Source of the DNA: Paramyrothecium sp. XJ0827
Lineage: Eukaryota > Ascomycota > Sordariomycetes > Hypocreales > Stachybotryaceae
DNA: 64,000 bases
NCBI GenBank assembly: GCA_020881915.1
Contig: JAJFPB010000003.1
Location: 310,001-374,000 of the forward strand
Direction: 5' to 3'
Part shown: piece after piece, positions 33,445-45,800 of the stretch
Layout: every line of letters starts with the position of its first letter
Position numbering within the stretch: position 1 is the first letter of the stretch
Made by a program: the position numbers and the translations under genes
Notes under the pieces: model-generated
Seen by the model: the letters and a program-made list of their open reading frames with translations, nothing else
What the model was told of the DNA's origin: nothing
Databases searched by the model: none

Positions 33445-34356
33445 CTAAAATGCATAAGAACTACCGCCATCAACAGCAAGGCTTGCACCGGTGATATGGG
33501 TAGCGAGGGAGCTAGCGAGGAACACTGCTGCATTGGCAACGTCTGCCGGCTTCCCGAATGCTCTTAATGGAGTTTCCTTTTCAACCTTGTCAAAAAATGT
33601 TGAATCATACTCCAACATCGCCCGTGTCGTCGACACTTCAATTGTTCCGTCGGGCAAGGTAAAATTATCGGTCAGAATCACGCCCGGAACAATGGAATTA
33701 ATCCGGATCTTCTTAGGGCCGAGTTCGCGGGACAGATCTTTGGCCATTACAGCCTGTGCTCGCTTGACTGTGGTGTAAGCACTGCCAACCATCGGAAATC
33801 TGTTTTCGAAGCCAGCGATGGAGCTGATGACGACAATGGAGGAGTTGCCGCCTTGAGCGGCCCCCTCTTCAAGGTACGGAACAGCGGCCAAGATAAGTCT
33901 GCGAAGACCCAGAACGTCACCTACTAAACTCTTTTCCCAATCCGCGCTGGTAGGGTTGAGAAAATTGGTAACAGCTAAGGTACAAGTTAGAATTGTGCTG
34001 CCATTGCTTGCCGGCGTACTCACCGTTACAAACCACAGTGTCTATGCGGCCAAATTCTTTGGCTGCCGCCTGAACCCATTTATCAATGTCGGCAAGATTG
34101 GTGATGTCTAGCTTAGTGCCAACGGCGCGGGCATTGTTTGTACTTCCTTGGAAGCCCACGAACTCATCGCCTCGAACGCTTCTTGAGGCATAGGAAACAT
34201 TGGCGCCTTCGGCGAGGAAGTGCTCAACAATGACTCTTCCAATTCCTTTGATGCCTCCTGTACCAGTGGTTAGCACGCTTTGGGGAACTGGACGATCATG
34301 GAATACGTGCCTGTGACCAGAACATGATTGCCAGTAACGTTACTTCGGAAAGACAT
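33445..34356 (-). CDS. Short-chain dehydrogenase/reductase (SDR)
   Basis: Exons 34356-34311, 34257-34024 and 33974-33445 join in frame to 269 aa. The Rossmann glycine motif TGGIKGIG (15-22), the serine region VVISSIAG (141-148), and YTTVK (Tyr160, Lys164) give a complete classical SDR active site; the C-terminal VDGGSSYAF is also typical. The enzyme should oxidise or reduce a carbonyl/hydroxyl using NAD(P)(H); Asn-Asn-Ala around 57-63 does not settle cofactor choice, and the substrate is unknown. The first intron (34310-34258) begins with GC, not GT, and has a good branch site (GCTAACC) before the AG; only this GC...AG junction restores the conserved TGGIKGIG. The second intron (34023-33975) is GT...AG. 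A TATA box lies 87 nt upstream of the ATG. No signal peptide, so it is cytosolic. Confidence 0.88.
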
Positions 34357-34905
34357 AATGTTCAGCAAAGATTCTAAGGGTAAGAGTACAGGCTTCAATG
34401 TTTGGTCTAGGATCGATTAGCACAGGATGGAGGAATGCCAGGCTTTTATACTTCATTAACTACTTCCTTTTCCCCTTCCGGTATCAATGCGCCCAAGTGC
34501 GAAGATTTCAGAAACTTGGCTCATATTTTGATACTTGTTGCCTGCCCTGAGTACCCTGTGGCTAGAAGTGTATACGAAGGCTTCGGATCGACTCGCTAAG
34601 CCCGAATCTTGTTTTCCATATCTGATCAGTAAATATATCGGCAAAGCTTGACCCCTGCAGTCAGCTCTTTGCCAAGATTTCTTGTTTGCCTATTCGAGCC
34701 AAGCCCAACTGCTTAGTTACATATACGCCAATAGCAGCAGGCGGGTGGAAGGTTCATGATGTTATCGACCCATACTTGTCTGACAGGCATGTCTCCGCTT
34801 TCTAGATTGCATGGGCTAAACTTAACGCTTCTCTCCCTGTTGCAGCGGACGCAATTATCTTGATCCTCAGGCTTGACACCATTGTTCACGCCCGTAGCTA
34901 CGAGC
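34357..34905. other. Divergent promoter region of SDR and transcription-factor genes
   Basis: About 550 nt between two divergent starts, holding the SDR TATA box. No further gene seen. Confidence 0.55.
34443..34450 (-). promoter_or_regulatory. TATA box of the SDR gene
   Basis: TATAAAAG on the minus strand, 87 nt upstream of the ATG at 34356. Strong match and right distance for a fungal core promoter. Confidence 0.6.
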
Positions 34906-36389
34906 ATGGAAACCCCCTACACATTCCTGACGACAGACTCACCCTACCTTGGGGCTGTAGGCGTCAAGCGGATGAGGGCGCATGTGACTAGAACGAATTT
35001 TGCTAGGCGACGACAGCGCATGGCTCGGCAGTCACAACTGCAGATTTTGGCGAAACCTTTTACGGAAGAGCTTTCATCGCCCCCCACAGACGTTTCAGGC
35101 GAAAGCTGGCCCCTCGATCGAAGGTCTTACAAGCTTGCCCCAAATGTCTCGATGCCTGGTCAATACTGGTCTATTCATTATGGTAGGCGTCTGCCTGTGC
35201 CCGCCACATTCAGCTTCATCTGACTCACCCTGAAAGTAATTACCGAAATTCAACCACTTCTTTTCCTAGGCCAAGCTGTAGCCTCTTACGATTCGATGGC
35301 ATCGAACTGGATAGCACTCACAGTTCACGAGCCAGCCCTTCTGGAAGCCACCCTGGCACTAGGCGCCAAGTACGATATCTCAAATTATGCCATATCATGC
35401 AGAGGATCCACTCTACATGTTCTACGGGCGATTCGCATTATCAATAAGCAACTCAGCCTTGGACCAGTGGGCTTGACAGATGGGATGATTGCTGCAATCT
35501 TGATAATGGTTCTTGTCGAGGTTTGTATGCACTAGAGTCATGTCTCTACGAACCGGCCTCAGCTGACTTTGTGGCAGAGCATGAGCAATAATAACGTTGC
35601 TCGGGATGCTCATGTCCGTGGACTTGTGCAAATACTCAAGATCCGCCACGCACAAGTCCCGAATAATGTCCCTTTGTGGTTCTGTGACCTCCTTGTCCAG
35701 TACGTCATGCCGCACTCAGAACATCAAACCGAACGCATACTAATATCACTATTGTTAGTGTTTGTGTTGAGAAAATGCTTTCCTTGAGCAATGTTAGCAC
35801 GCAAGAGGAGTTAAATGCCTTCCCATTTAACTATATTTCTGCACTAAGAGAAGTGGCGGTTCTATCTAGCCATTTGTACGGACACAAACAATCTCTGGCA
35901 TCATTCCACTGCGCAGAGGGACTGACCGCAACTCACATAAAGCAACATGTTTACACAAAACAAGAGCAGGTCTTGTGGCTAGAAGATCGTGGCAGTTACG
36001 TACGCGCCTTGTGTATTTCCTCGTTTTTGCTCCTGCAACTCGCGTGGCCAAATCCTCATGGGGTTGCAGTGCCTGCTCTAGCCGAAGCTCTGAAAAGCGC
36101 ATTGAGTGATCCGGAGATCCGCCTCGGCACTTCGATCAATTTGACAATTTGGCAACTCATGATAGGTTGTTGTGCAGCTACAAACCTGGAGACAAAGGGT
36201 TGGTTTCTTTGCATGTTACATAAACTCTGTTTGTATGCGAAGCTCGACGCGTGGGAGAAAGTGGTGACAATTCTCCAACGCGGCTTAGCCCCAACCGATC
36301 ATCAGGTCCGTCTCTTGGGAGTAGCCTGGTTCGAGGCTATGTACTTGTACTCCTCACCGGTCTATAGTGGAAACGATGGTGAGGAGTAG
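34906..36389 (+). CDS. Fungal-specific transcription-factor-like protein without visible zinc cluster
   Basis: Exons 34906-35182, 35270-35520 and 35578-about 35690 join in frame (introns 87 and 57 nt); a last exon runs to the TAG at 36389 with VEKMLSLSNVS near its start. The third intron, within about 35670-35762, could not be resolved to one in-frame GT...AG pair: the apparent donors have the wrong phase. The product is about 420 aa. The N-terminus is basic (TRTNFARRRQRMARQ, about residues 36-50) but has no Zn2Cys6 motif. The middle (MASNWIALTVHEPALLEATLALGAKY) and the helical rest look like the C-terminal domain of fungal transcription factors of the Fungal_trans_2 class, many of which lack a zinc cluster. 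It would act in the nucleus, possibly on the SDR or the MFS gene on either side. The unresolved junction could also mean a frameshift. Confidence 0.55.
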
Positions 36390-36889
36390 ACTAATTGCAG
36401 CAATTACTGTATTTACAGCTTGCCACAAGTACTCTGTGAGTGAATGAGGAGCAATAATACACAATGGTTTTTAGGGGCCAAAGATAGGCAAGTTTCATTT
36501 GGAATAAAGAAAACGAAAGAGAATGAAGTGGCAGAATATGTAAGAGAACCGACGATTGGTTTGTCCATTGCATGCTTAGCAGAAGTTTAGAGAGGCTTGC
36601 GTTTTCTTAGTAAGTTTTTCTTATGTCAGAGGGGTTTGTGACTCTAGGACCTCGTGCTAGTTTACAGTAGTGCGATGCAATCGTCGGTTGATGGCCAAAA
36701 GCGAGACCCACTACTTGTGGGTATTCGAGATTGATGTGAGGCCACGGCCCACAACTTTGGTCCGAAGGCGGAGTGAAAGTTGACTGGGCCTGTTTCTTCT
36801 CATCGATCACCTTATCAGACTGAAATGCTCCCATTGCAAGTCTCATCCATGCCGTCAATTCTGGTCAGAATCCTCGTTGTACCATAAAG
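36390..36889. other. Promoter region of the MCT-type carrier
   Basis: About 500 nt between two same-strand genes. No gene or repeat seen; minus-strand frames here are short and unsupported. Confidence 0.5.
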
Positions 36890-38386
36890 ATGGCTCATAC
36901 ACTGGAGGCGGATATTCGCTCGGCTGGTCCTACTGGTCCTACCATGAACCATGGTCCAGAGATGTCGGACGCCCAGAGACTTGGCTCAGAAGCACCAGAG
37001 CGCGGTTCAAAGTCCACATCAGGGGCTCTTGAAAAGGGCTTGCAAGGCGGTGCAACCTACACAAAGAGCAACCGGAATCCTCCCGAGCTCATCTCGACTT
37101 CAACGAACCCTAATTTGGAAGTGCCGCCGCCAGATGGCGGTGTACAAGCTTGGATACAAGTTGCCATGGGATGGATAGTCATATTCGCGACGTGGGGCTA
37201 TATTAATTCCTTTGGAGCTTTTCAAGCATATTATACCTCGGTTCTCAGCCAATCGGCGTCGCAAATATCTTGGATCGGTTCTATCCAAACATGGCTTACG
37301 TTCGTCATCGGTGCCTTCTCCGGACGGCTTCTCGACGCTGGCTTCTTTGTGCCTACTTTGGTAATCGGTAGCGTACTTCAACTCCTTGGAATTTTTCTCA
37401 TGAGTGTCTCGACGAACTACTGGCATCTCATGCTCACGCAGGGCGTGCTTACAGGTCTTGGTAGCGGCCTATTCTTCACTCCAGCTCTCGCCCTTATATC
37501 CACCTACTTCAAACAAAGGCGTGGTCTCGCCGTTGGCATTGCCACAACGGGCAACTCAGCTGGGGGCATGATCTATCCTCTTGTCGTCCGTGCGATGCTT
37601 CCTGAAGTTGGGTTCGCTTGGACTGCGAGAACCTTGGGCTTCATCAACTTGCTGGGCCTTGCCCTGGCCATAGTCTTTATGCGCCCCCGGCTACCTCCGA
37701 GAACAACAGGACCAGTGATTGACTGGACTGCCTTCAAGGAGCCCCTGTACGTGTGCACTGTCATAGCCATATTTTTTATGGTCTGGGCTGTCTTCTTCAC
37801 GCTTTATTATGTAAGCCTTCAGCCACAAAATAATTCACTTGGTGAATTCCCCCGCTTTGTTAACGTATAAATATAGCTTGGGTCGTTTGGCAGAGACGCT
37901 CTGGGAATGTCATTTAGCGCGGCTGCTATCCTCATCACTCTCATCAACGGAGCCGGACTTCCTGCTCGTATCTTGATCCCATTGTTGTCCGACTCTTTTG
38001 GGACCCTTAATGTGATTTCGATCTGCTGTGTTGCTCTTGCAATCGCTGCTTTCAGCTGGTTAAAAGTTCACAACCCGTCGGGAGTCTACGTCTTTACCGT
38101 CTTTTATGGTATATGCAATGGTGGTTACCAAGCTCTTATTGCTCCAGCGATATCGAGTATAACCCCGCGGATGGATATGGCTGGCACGAGAATTGGCATG
38201 TGCTTTACCATTGTCTCTTTTGCCGGTTTAACTGGTCCACCGGTCGGCGGCTTCATCTTGGCAGCATCTTCAGGCAACTACACATGGCCTCTCCTCTGGG
38301 CAGCCTTATCCACTGCTTTAGGTGCTGTCTTCATGGTCCTAGCCAGAATGTTGAGAGCAGGATGGAAAATGAATGCCAGATATTGA
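36890..38386 (+). CDS. MFS monocarboxylate-transporter-like carrier
   Basis: Exons 36890-37810 and 37877-38386 join in frame to 476 aa (66-nt intron). After about 75 disordered residues comes PPPDGGVQAWIQVAMGW, the signature of the fungal MCT-like (MCP, SLC16-like) branch of the MFS at helix 1. The loop GRLLDAGFF and FKQRRGLAVGIATTGNSAGGMIYP are also typical. About 12 hydrophobic helices can be counted, with the usual long central loop (about residues 255-285). Such carriers move monocarboxylates, riboflavin-like or secondary metabolites across the plasma membrane; the substrate cannot be inferred. It follows the transcription-factor gene by 500 nt on the same strand. Confidence 0.88.
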
Positions 38387-38610
38387 TTCAAGAGGTGCAG
38401 TGTGAGCTATTATGCGTATTTCAGGTATGAAGATAGACCTTGGTAGTATAGACATTTTAATGGACATAGCTGCCCGTGGAACTTAGTTGGTTTCTTAGAA
38501 TCTGTAGCTAGCACACGTGAATTAAGAGCTTATCAAATGTCATTATTAGGGTGCTTAGGCTTCACTGACATGGTTACCGCCTCTGGCGTTGAATGCGATG
38601 TTCCACCAAG

Positions 38611-39720
38611 CTACCAGCCCAAGCCATACACACTACACGACAGAGGAGATAGTTTGGATCGCCATATCGGTATCAGATCTCTTCCACTCGATCCTGGTGT
38701 TGGGCTCGCCAGCATCATGGGCTTGTTGTTCTCGTCATCCAGCAGCAGCAGCAACAAGCTCAATCCCCTTGGGGCAAGCTGCACGACAGCACGTAGCATC
38801 GCCAATTTCTCCCGGTGACGCCGCGGGCTCGCCACGGCAAAATGCAGGGCTGTCCAACCTGTCTCGGCGCGCCGTACCTTGAGCAGCTGTTCAACTTGGG
38901 CTGATGATAGCTCCAGTAGCTCCTCATTGAGGACCTTGTTCCCAAGGGCAGTTGCGGCATGTAAGGGATATTCGTACCCCATGTTGGAAGGCACGGCAGG
39001 GTCTACATCATGGGAGAGAAGAAATTTCACGAGTTCCATGCGCTCAGCTATATCCGAGTCATTTTCTCCTTGGGAGGCGAGATAACAGGCATCGTATAGT
39101 GACGTCACCTTGGCGTAAGTCACATTGATGTCGTGATGGGAACCCATTTCAAGAAGACAGAGAGCTGTGCTTGGCCAGGGACCAATAATGGCATTGAGCA
39201 GTGCTCTCTGATATAGGTCTGGGTCAGCCCGGTGGCCTTTGCAAGTGCTCACGCATTCATCGCACATCTCTCAATGACGTCGAAGAAGAGCAGTGCATCC
39301 CATCGTGGCTAAGAAAACGAACAAGCTTTTCTCACCATAGAGGAGATGACTCCCTTTCGCTTGCGACGCCTTGAGCCTGTGGATCGATCCTTTAATCAAT
39401 CGAGATGTCTTGACTTCGCAGCTGAAAATGAAACTTGGGAGCTCCTTTCCACCATTCTCAAGTAAACTTTGTCACTCTCGGGCATGGCTGAGCCAGAACT
39501 CGAGCACGTAGTCGAGGATCTTGACATCGTCATCGCCCCAGAGGCCACAAGCTTCCAAGACGTTCACATAAACCTGAAATAAGAATAGGTGACATCGCTC
39601 ATCAAAGCGGTTCAAGAAGCCCGGCTCGAGATTGTCAAGACCGTTCTTCTGGCGGAGAACCCTTTCGAACCCGGTGTTAGAGAAGTGCAGCTCGTCGAAG
39701 CAGGTTCTGGACATTGACAA
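38611..39720 (-). pseudogene. Ankyrin-repeat protein, decayed 5' part
   Basis: The 3' piece (39267-38611, 218 codons) contains ankyrin-like repeats (YPLHAATALGNKVLNEELLEL and GWTALHFAVASPRRHREKLAML). Immediately upstream, a protein-like stretch (WDALLFFDVIERC, about 39310-39260) is in another frame. Farther upstream 39720-39475 is open, ends at a TGA (39474-39472), and the same frame then continues stop-free for about 60 codons. No usable intron explains these breaks; one candidate would be only 28 nt. The 3' piece could still be expressed from the ATG at 39267. Ankyrin proteins of this sort are often accessory and fast-evolving in fungi. No partner can be named. Confidence 0.5.
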
Positions 39721-40373
39721 TCTCGACTAGCCCGCGAGACTCATGTCGTAGCCAATTCTCGAATATTCTGCCTGGCTGCAGTCCCTGAGGCAAATTTGAT
39801 CCACTGTTCTCAGATTAGCGGGCAATGTCCAATATGAGCATAATAGGGGTTATAGAAGCCTGTCACGCGCATAGACAGGGTGTTCATCAGTAGCTTGTAA
39901 CTAAAGCCTGTCAGTAAGGCCACCTACATTTCCTAACCCTTCGATTCCCTGATCAAGACGCGTCTTCCCTTGCATTCATCGTAAGAAATTCGCATCAACG
40001 TAAGCGAGATCATCACAGCAACGACAAGTACTAAAGTCTAAATATCCATCGCAAAAGGACGAGACCCTATGATGATATGCCACAATTGTTGGGATCTGGG
40101 CGATGGAGTGTTTAACTTTTGCTACCGTCAATTATTGGACAACGAGAACAGGGAATTGATAGTCAGTTACCTACTACTTAAGGGGTCTGAACTGAGTATA
40201 TGCTGGTTCTTTTGAAATGTTGTCAATACAACAAGCTGGTAAATTGGATATGCCAACACCAATGCGATAGATGCCTCCGATAGCTCCTCCGAGAATGCTA
40301 TTTAGAGACTGCAATACCCGTCGCAAAAGGGATGGTGCCAACAGCTCGGTTTGACGTTTTTGAACCCTGATGA
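39721..40373. other. Intergenic spacer
   Basis: About 650 nt between the ankyrin remnant and the 3' end of the second subtilase. No gene seen. Confidence 0.5.
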
Positions 40374-42662
40374 TCAAGAAATATATAGAATATTGAAGGA
40401 GGTTGTTTCCTCAACGACCCAGTCCTCTTCGTTGAACTTATCGCCAAAGATACGCAAGATTCTGACAAGCAACTTGTATCTCCCAGGCGGGACATACTCA
40501 CCGTTTTCCAAAGCCCCACGCCAGTCCCAGAGCGATAAGCCGCGTGGGACCCATGGATCTGGGAACTTTGAGAGCGGACCAAGGCTTTCGATACCTCGAA
40601 TATCAACGGTAGAATTTGGTGGATGTGGGGTGAGGGGAATGGCATCAACGATGATATTGGGTGATCCCCAGTTGAGATTTATCAACAGAACTGTTGAGTT
40701 TGATCGAGGGTAGTTAATGCCATTGCCTGGTGGGGGAAAATGAAACGTTGTATTTGGTGGAATCGGGTCGAGAAAAAAGTCACGCGAGGTGGCAACCCAC
40801 ATACTGCCATTCGACAACATCTTCGCATCACGAAGTGAGGCTGCGAGTCCTTGATATGGAAGAGACAACGATGAGCCGTCAGTGCCGCTTGCGGTAATGT
40901 AACCAGACCACAGAGGGTACCGGGAAACATCAACTCCTCGAGGCGGGGTTGCAGTAACCTCAATAAGTGCCGTGTCTCCTGGTGCAACTGTCACCTGAGT
41001 TTCGCTGAAGCTGAGCTTAGCATGGTCTTCGATGATGGATGTATTGTCTGGACTTAAAGAAGGCGTTTCGGAGTTGCCCATCAGGGCATATATGCTGTGC
41101 GAAGATACGTGCGAGATGTTGTATGTGATGGCCACGGTGGCATGATTCTCAATCCTGAAGCTCTGGGCTCTATTGTGTTCTGTGTCATTGAAGGATAGGG
41201 CGGATGGCTTGAGAAGAGTGGTGCAGTAAGCGGCATCATAAGCCTGAATCAAACCGGCGCCTTGTTGAGCCGGGGGAGTTAACCAGTCTTCAAAGATCCT
41301 GTCTCCCTGTGTATCAAACCACAGCTGCGGGTTTGATGTTACAGCAAGAAGGGTTTCGATTGTCCCCGGGTCTAAAATACCTCGAGCTTCAGCAATAAGC
41401 GAGAATGCGGCAGCAACAAGGGGTGTCGACATTGAGGTACCGGAAATCACGGCAAGTCCGCCTAATCTTGTGGGGTAGGTAGATAATATGGAACCACCGG
41501 CGGCACCAAATTGAGGCTTAGGATTCATCTCAAAAGTCGGACCCCATGAACTAAACACGCTGACGGCACCGTTCTTGTCAAAAGAGGCCACGGCGGTGAC
41601 TCCCATACCGGTAGCCGCTGTATGAGCGTCAAAAAGCCCGAGTTCGCCCGAGTTTCCAGCAGCTACTGTGCAGGGAATTCCATTTTCAACAATGCGGCTG
41701 GTTGCCACAGCCAATGGGTCCCCCGACCACCCAGAGGCACCGCCTATGGAAGCCGTGATGATATCGGCGCCATCCTCATAGGCTTGGTTGAATGCTGCTA
41801 TCAAAATATCGTTGCTCACGGGACCCTCATAGCATCCAAAAACACGATACGCAGAGAGGGTAGCACCTGGAGCAGCACCCTTAAAGCCGAAATCATTGTC
41901 TGCCGCAGAGATAATACCGGCAACATGTGTTCCATGGCCGTCACAGTCCATAGGATCGGCGTCAGGAACGGGCGGTGACCAGCCATCATAGTTATCTCCG
42001 ACAAAGTCGTAGCCGTTGGTCACTAGACAGCCCTCGCCGAAGCATCCGCCGAGAAGAGGATGGTTATAGTCAATCTAAATTATTACATTAGTGTGCTGTT
42101 GTATCTTAATCACAAGAAAGTATTGGTTAGTATAACTCACACCAGTGTCAATGATGGCAATCTTGATGCCCTTGCCTGTAATACCCTTGGCATGCAACTT
42201 GTCAATTTGACTCATTGCATGAGGCAAGTATGGCTCGGCAGTCTTGCTGCCATCCCTCATTCTATCAAACGTACCAACCCATTCTACCTCGGGATCAGGA
42301 CGACTTAAAAGCTCAACAGGCCAAACATTTTTGACGGCAGGCAAATTGGACAGCTGGCCAGTCTTTTCTTGGGCAGTACCAACATCGGGGAGCTGTATGG
42401 AAACGCCTTTGAATAGCTTGTAGTCGAGCACAACTCGCGTCTCAAACTCAAGTTCAGTCTGCAGACGGAATGTTTCAGCATCCTGTTGACAAACATCAGT
42501 TCTACCATTACGGCGTTGAGTCTTCCTCTCAATTACCTGACCGTCTTCGAACTCAACAATATAAGCGCCAGGAACTGTATCGGAGTTACGGTGCATACGC
42601 TTCGCCGTCGATCCAAGAGGCACAGCTGTAAGAAGCAATAGGAGCGTCATTAAGCGAACCAT
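40374..42662 (-). CDS. Secreted subtilisin-like serine protease (S8), no PA domain
   Basis: Two exons, 42662-42141 and 42074-40374, join in frame to 740 aa across a 66-nt GT...AG intron that follows the catalytic-Asp motif. Residues 1-20 are a signal peptide; a propeptide (GAYIVEFEDGQ near 32-42) follows. The catalytic residues are Asp172 (IIDTG), His221 (GHGTHVAG), Asn315 (AAGN) and Ser388 (SGTSMST). The distance from His to Ser is only 167 residues, so unlike the subtilase at 7.7-10.5 kb there is no inserted PA domain. An Fn3-like region begins near 480 and contains several potential N-glycosylation sites. It should be exported and degrade protein outside the cell. The last hundred residues (VPRGLSLWDWRGALENGEYV, PPGRYKLLVRILRIFGD) match the C-terminal cap of Vpr-like fungal subtilases. 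Confidence 0.92.
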
Positions 42663-42833
42663 GGCTCCTTGTAGAAGTAAATGCCGGCCTGCTAGAATGA
42701 GGTGCGTTGGTCCAGACGAAACTAGCAAGAGTGATTGAGAACTCGGAGATTGAGTACAGCGCTGCGACTCTCGCAGTCTCTCACTAACACCATAACTTAC
42801 TGAGGGTTCCGTGAAGCCTGGGGCACCCCAACG

Positions 42834-42839
42834 TTTATA
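42834..42839 (-). promoter_or_regulatory. Possible TATA box of the 740-aa subtilase
   Basis: TATAAA on the minus strand about 172 nt upstream of the ATG at 42662. Good motif, but the distance requires a leader of over 100 nt. Confidence 0.35.
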
Positions 42840-45800
42840 ACGCCGTGTACAGTCAGCATAAGCATGCAAAGACAACACATACAGCTCTTTTGATGCCATT
42901 CTGGCCTATCAGACAGCAGCATAATCATCTTTTTGAGCCCACAGAAGTGTGCACGGCGATTTCGCGTAAGGATCTGCACGAATTTCGTTATTTAATGTTG
43001 CAATCCGGTGTCCCTGCGCAAAAGGGGCCAATCAAGGCCACGTTACGTAGCCATTATTGAGAACGCACATATGCGCCTTTGCGGCGCATGTCTTCGTTAC
43101 TCCCCGCATCTACTAAATACTACTGAAGACATGATGCTGGTATATGCCTCGTTGAATGCAACGACACCCTAGAAGGGGTCAGTTGCAGGATAGGCCTTGA
43201 TGGTGTTGTGTTCCTTTCGGCCCTTCAAGATTTTAGACCTCTCCTAAAGGGGCGAACCTTGCATCTGAAGCACATGATGCGATTAGACCTCTTTCGATGC
43301 CAACGAGTGATTGACTTGACCCGTGGCACCAGCGAAAATCCCCATGTTCAGGCGGCATTGGGTCGCTTGACTTCATCGTGTGGGTGTCGGCTGTTGCAAT
43401 AAACTTTGCGAGTGTGAGAGATATTCCACTACAAACCTCTTTTTCTGCAGGTCGTTCAAAAGAGCTTGAGGATCATATAGGTCTTCTCCCCTAAAGAACT
43501 TCTGCGACTTGCACTCATGCACCATGGGCTGTGGAAAGAAAATGGGGCACTACCTCCCAGTAAGGTTGTCAATAGCTTGCCGGTGGTACCTGACAAAGAC
43601 AGCTACCCCTCAGGGAGGGTCAGCAAAAAAAACCAAAATCTCGCACAATCCCTATCTGAATGGGGACTCCTTAGTTAATCTGAGTATATTACTCGGATCA
43701 CGAAGCAGCTCAATCCCCAGATGCTATGAACAGATCCATTCCGAAGGCCCGCTGTAAACAAGAGCTGTACTTTTCGATGCAGTAAATGCAGGCTTGATTC
43801 ATACTATGTAAAAGGGTTGTCAAATCGTCCATTGAGTATCGTAGTCATTATTACCGGCGCACCTTTGTAGGCTTACAAACTCAATCGCAACAACCACTGG
43901 CGCAATTCCCACTGATTGTTCCGTCTGAGAATTTGAGAAGCCTTGAGGCAGTATGGCTACCGAGAATTAAAATATGAGACGAATTGCTTAAACGCCATGA
44001 TCAGGTGGCTGAACAAAACTCGGAATTGTTTCAACGGGCGTTGGGAAACAAAGAATCAGAGAAAAATGCAGGCTAGTGATTGCACATAATATTGCGTTGG
44101 AGAACAGAGAACATGAATTGCATCTAATAATTGTTGATAGAAAATTGAAAGTAACCAATCAAACAGCTCATTATTCAGCCAAACTCATTGCTAGAAGGCC
44201 TAAATACCAAGAGACGATATACCACTGGAATCCCCCTTTGAGGCATGTGTGCAATATGACTTACGGCGCCGTTTCCAGCCATAGCCTTCAGAATCGCTTA
44301 AGGAAAGCTACCTTTGCTGTCCTCGTTCTTTCTCGAACTTGCCATCGAACTTTCGTCCTGACTCGAGACCATCTCTATTTGACACCAGCGCCTTTTAGCT
44401 CCAATTTGGCCCGTGGTACATTCCTATTAATAGTTTTAGCAGTAAGTCTTCCATTACGAAAAGCCAAGTTGATAAATTAAGACGTACATAATCGCGTAGT
44501 GATGTCTAGAGATACTATGGAAACTAGAAAGGGTAGAAAGACTTGGCGCCACTGGCCAGGTAGCCAGCCCTACCATCTAGGCGCGCCATTAGGTAAAATG
44601 ATAGGTCGGTTAGACGCGAAGGATAGAGTACTGCCTTTGCTTTTAAGTCCTCTGTACCATATCATTAGCTTCTGGATTGCTAATACCACTATCAGACATT
44701 ATCGCGCGCCAACACAACCAATATCAGGAATCTTTTTGCCGCTGCCAGATTGAGGGTCGCAGGCAGCTTGCAAAAGAGGGAGATGCTCAAAAATAAATAA
44801 AGATTGATAAATTAGGGGTCGAGATACTTAAGATATACGCTCGCATTCGATTTGCCGAGTATGGGGGAAGTTTGATAACACACCATAAGTGTTGGGACGT
44901 TGGGACGTCCCCGCTTACCACATCGTCAATTAGGAAAACAATAGTCTTCAAATCCTTTCGAGACTCGACCGTGTATCCATTATGAGGCCATAACCAATGA
45001 ACATTAACGATGTCGAGACACCAATTAGCTATCGCTGTTGACGGTTGTTCCGGGAGCCCTATGGCAAACGATGCAAAGTTGAGGTTCTTGGCTGATTCGC
45101 AAGCTCATTTCTCGGCTATTTATACTTGACTGTCTGTCAAGTTTTGTTTCTTGAGTCAGTTTATTGATGGATTTCGCTTTTCCTCTTTCTTCCTCACTCT
45201 CCCTTGATGTTTTGTTCAGAACAAACAACGGAAACAAATCTTTGATGTGATGACAAGTTCGCCTTGACGTACCGGACTTAATAGTCACACAACTCCCCAG
45301 TAGAGACTTCTCCATGATTGAACTAAGAAATTGGCAATCGGTTTCGTTCACTGGTTCTCTTCAAGGCTCATGGTACCGCCTCATCTGGCCCTACCACTCA
45401 GGCCCAATCTCAGAATAGTGTTGTTGGGCTACCCCACGTTACCTTGACCTGCAGTCGATCCCTCAACGCGCCAAGGTGGCTCAGTTTAGTCATCGGGTCC
45501 GCACGCAGCATGCAGACGCCGTGAAACCCCGTGATTCGTACATCATGCTCTGGCACGCTGCATAGGTGCATTTGATATGCTCTGGTATACGCGACAGGCG
45601 CTCTGAAACTGGTAATTGTGTGGCAAGCGACCAACCAAGCAACTAATTTAGTTCCATAAGCTCAACAGAGAGCCGTCGTATCGACTTCTGAGCCAACTTG
45701 TGATCCACGGCATAGTTGTCTTCGTGAACCTGTCGACTTGCCATGGAACCATGATAGGAATTCTCCAGGCACAGTCTTTCGGAACCAGAAGAGGAATAGA

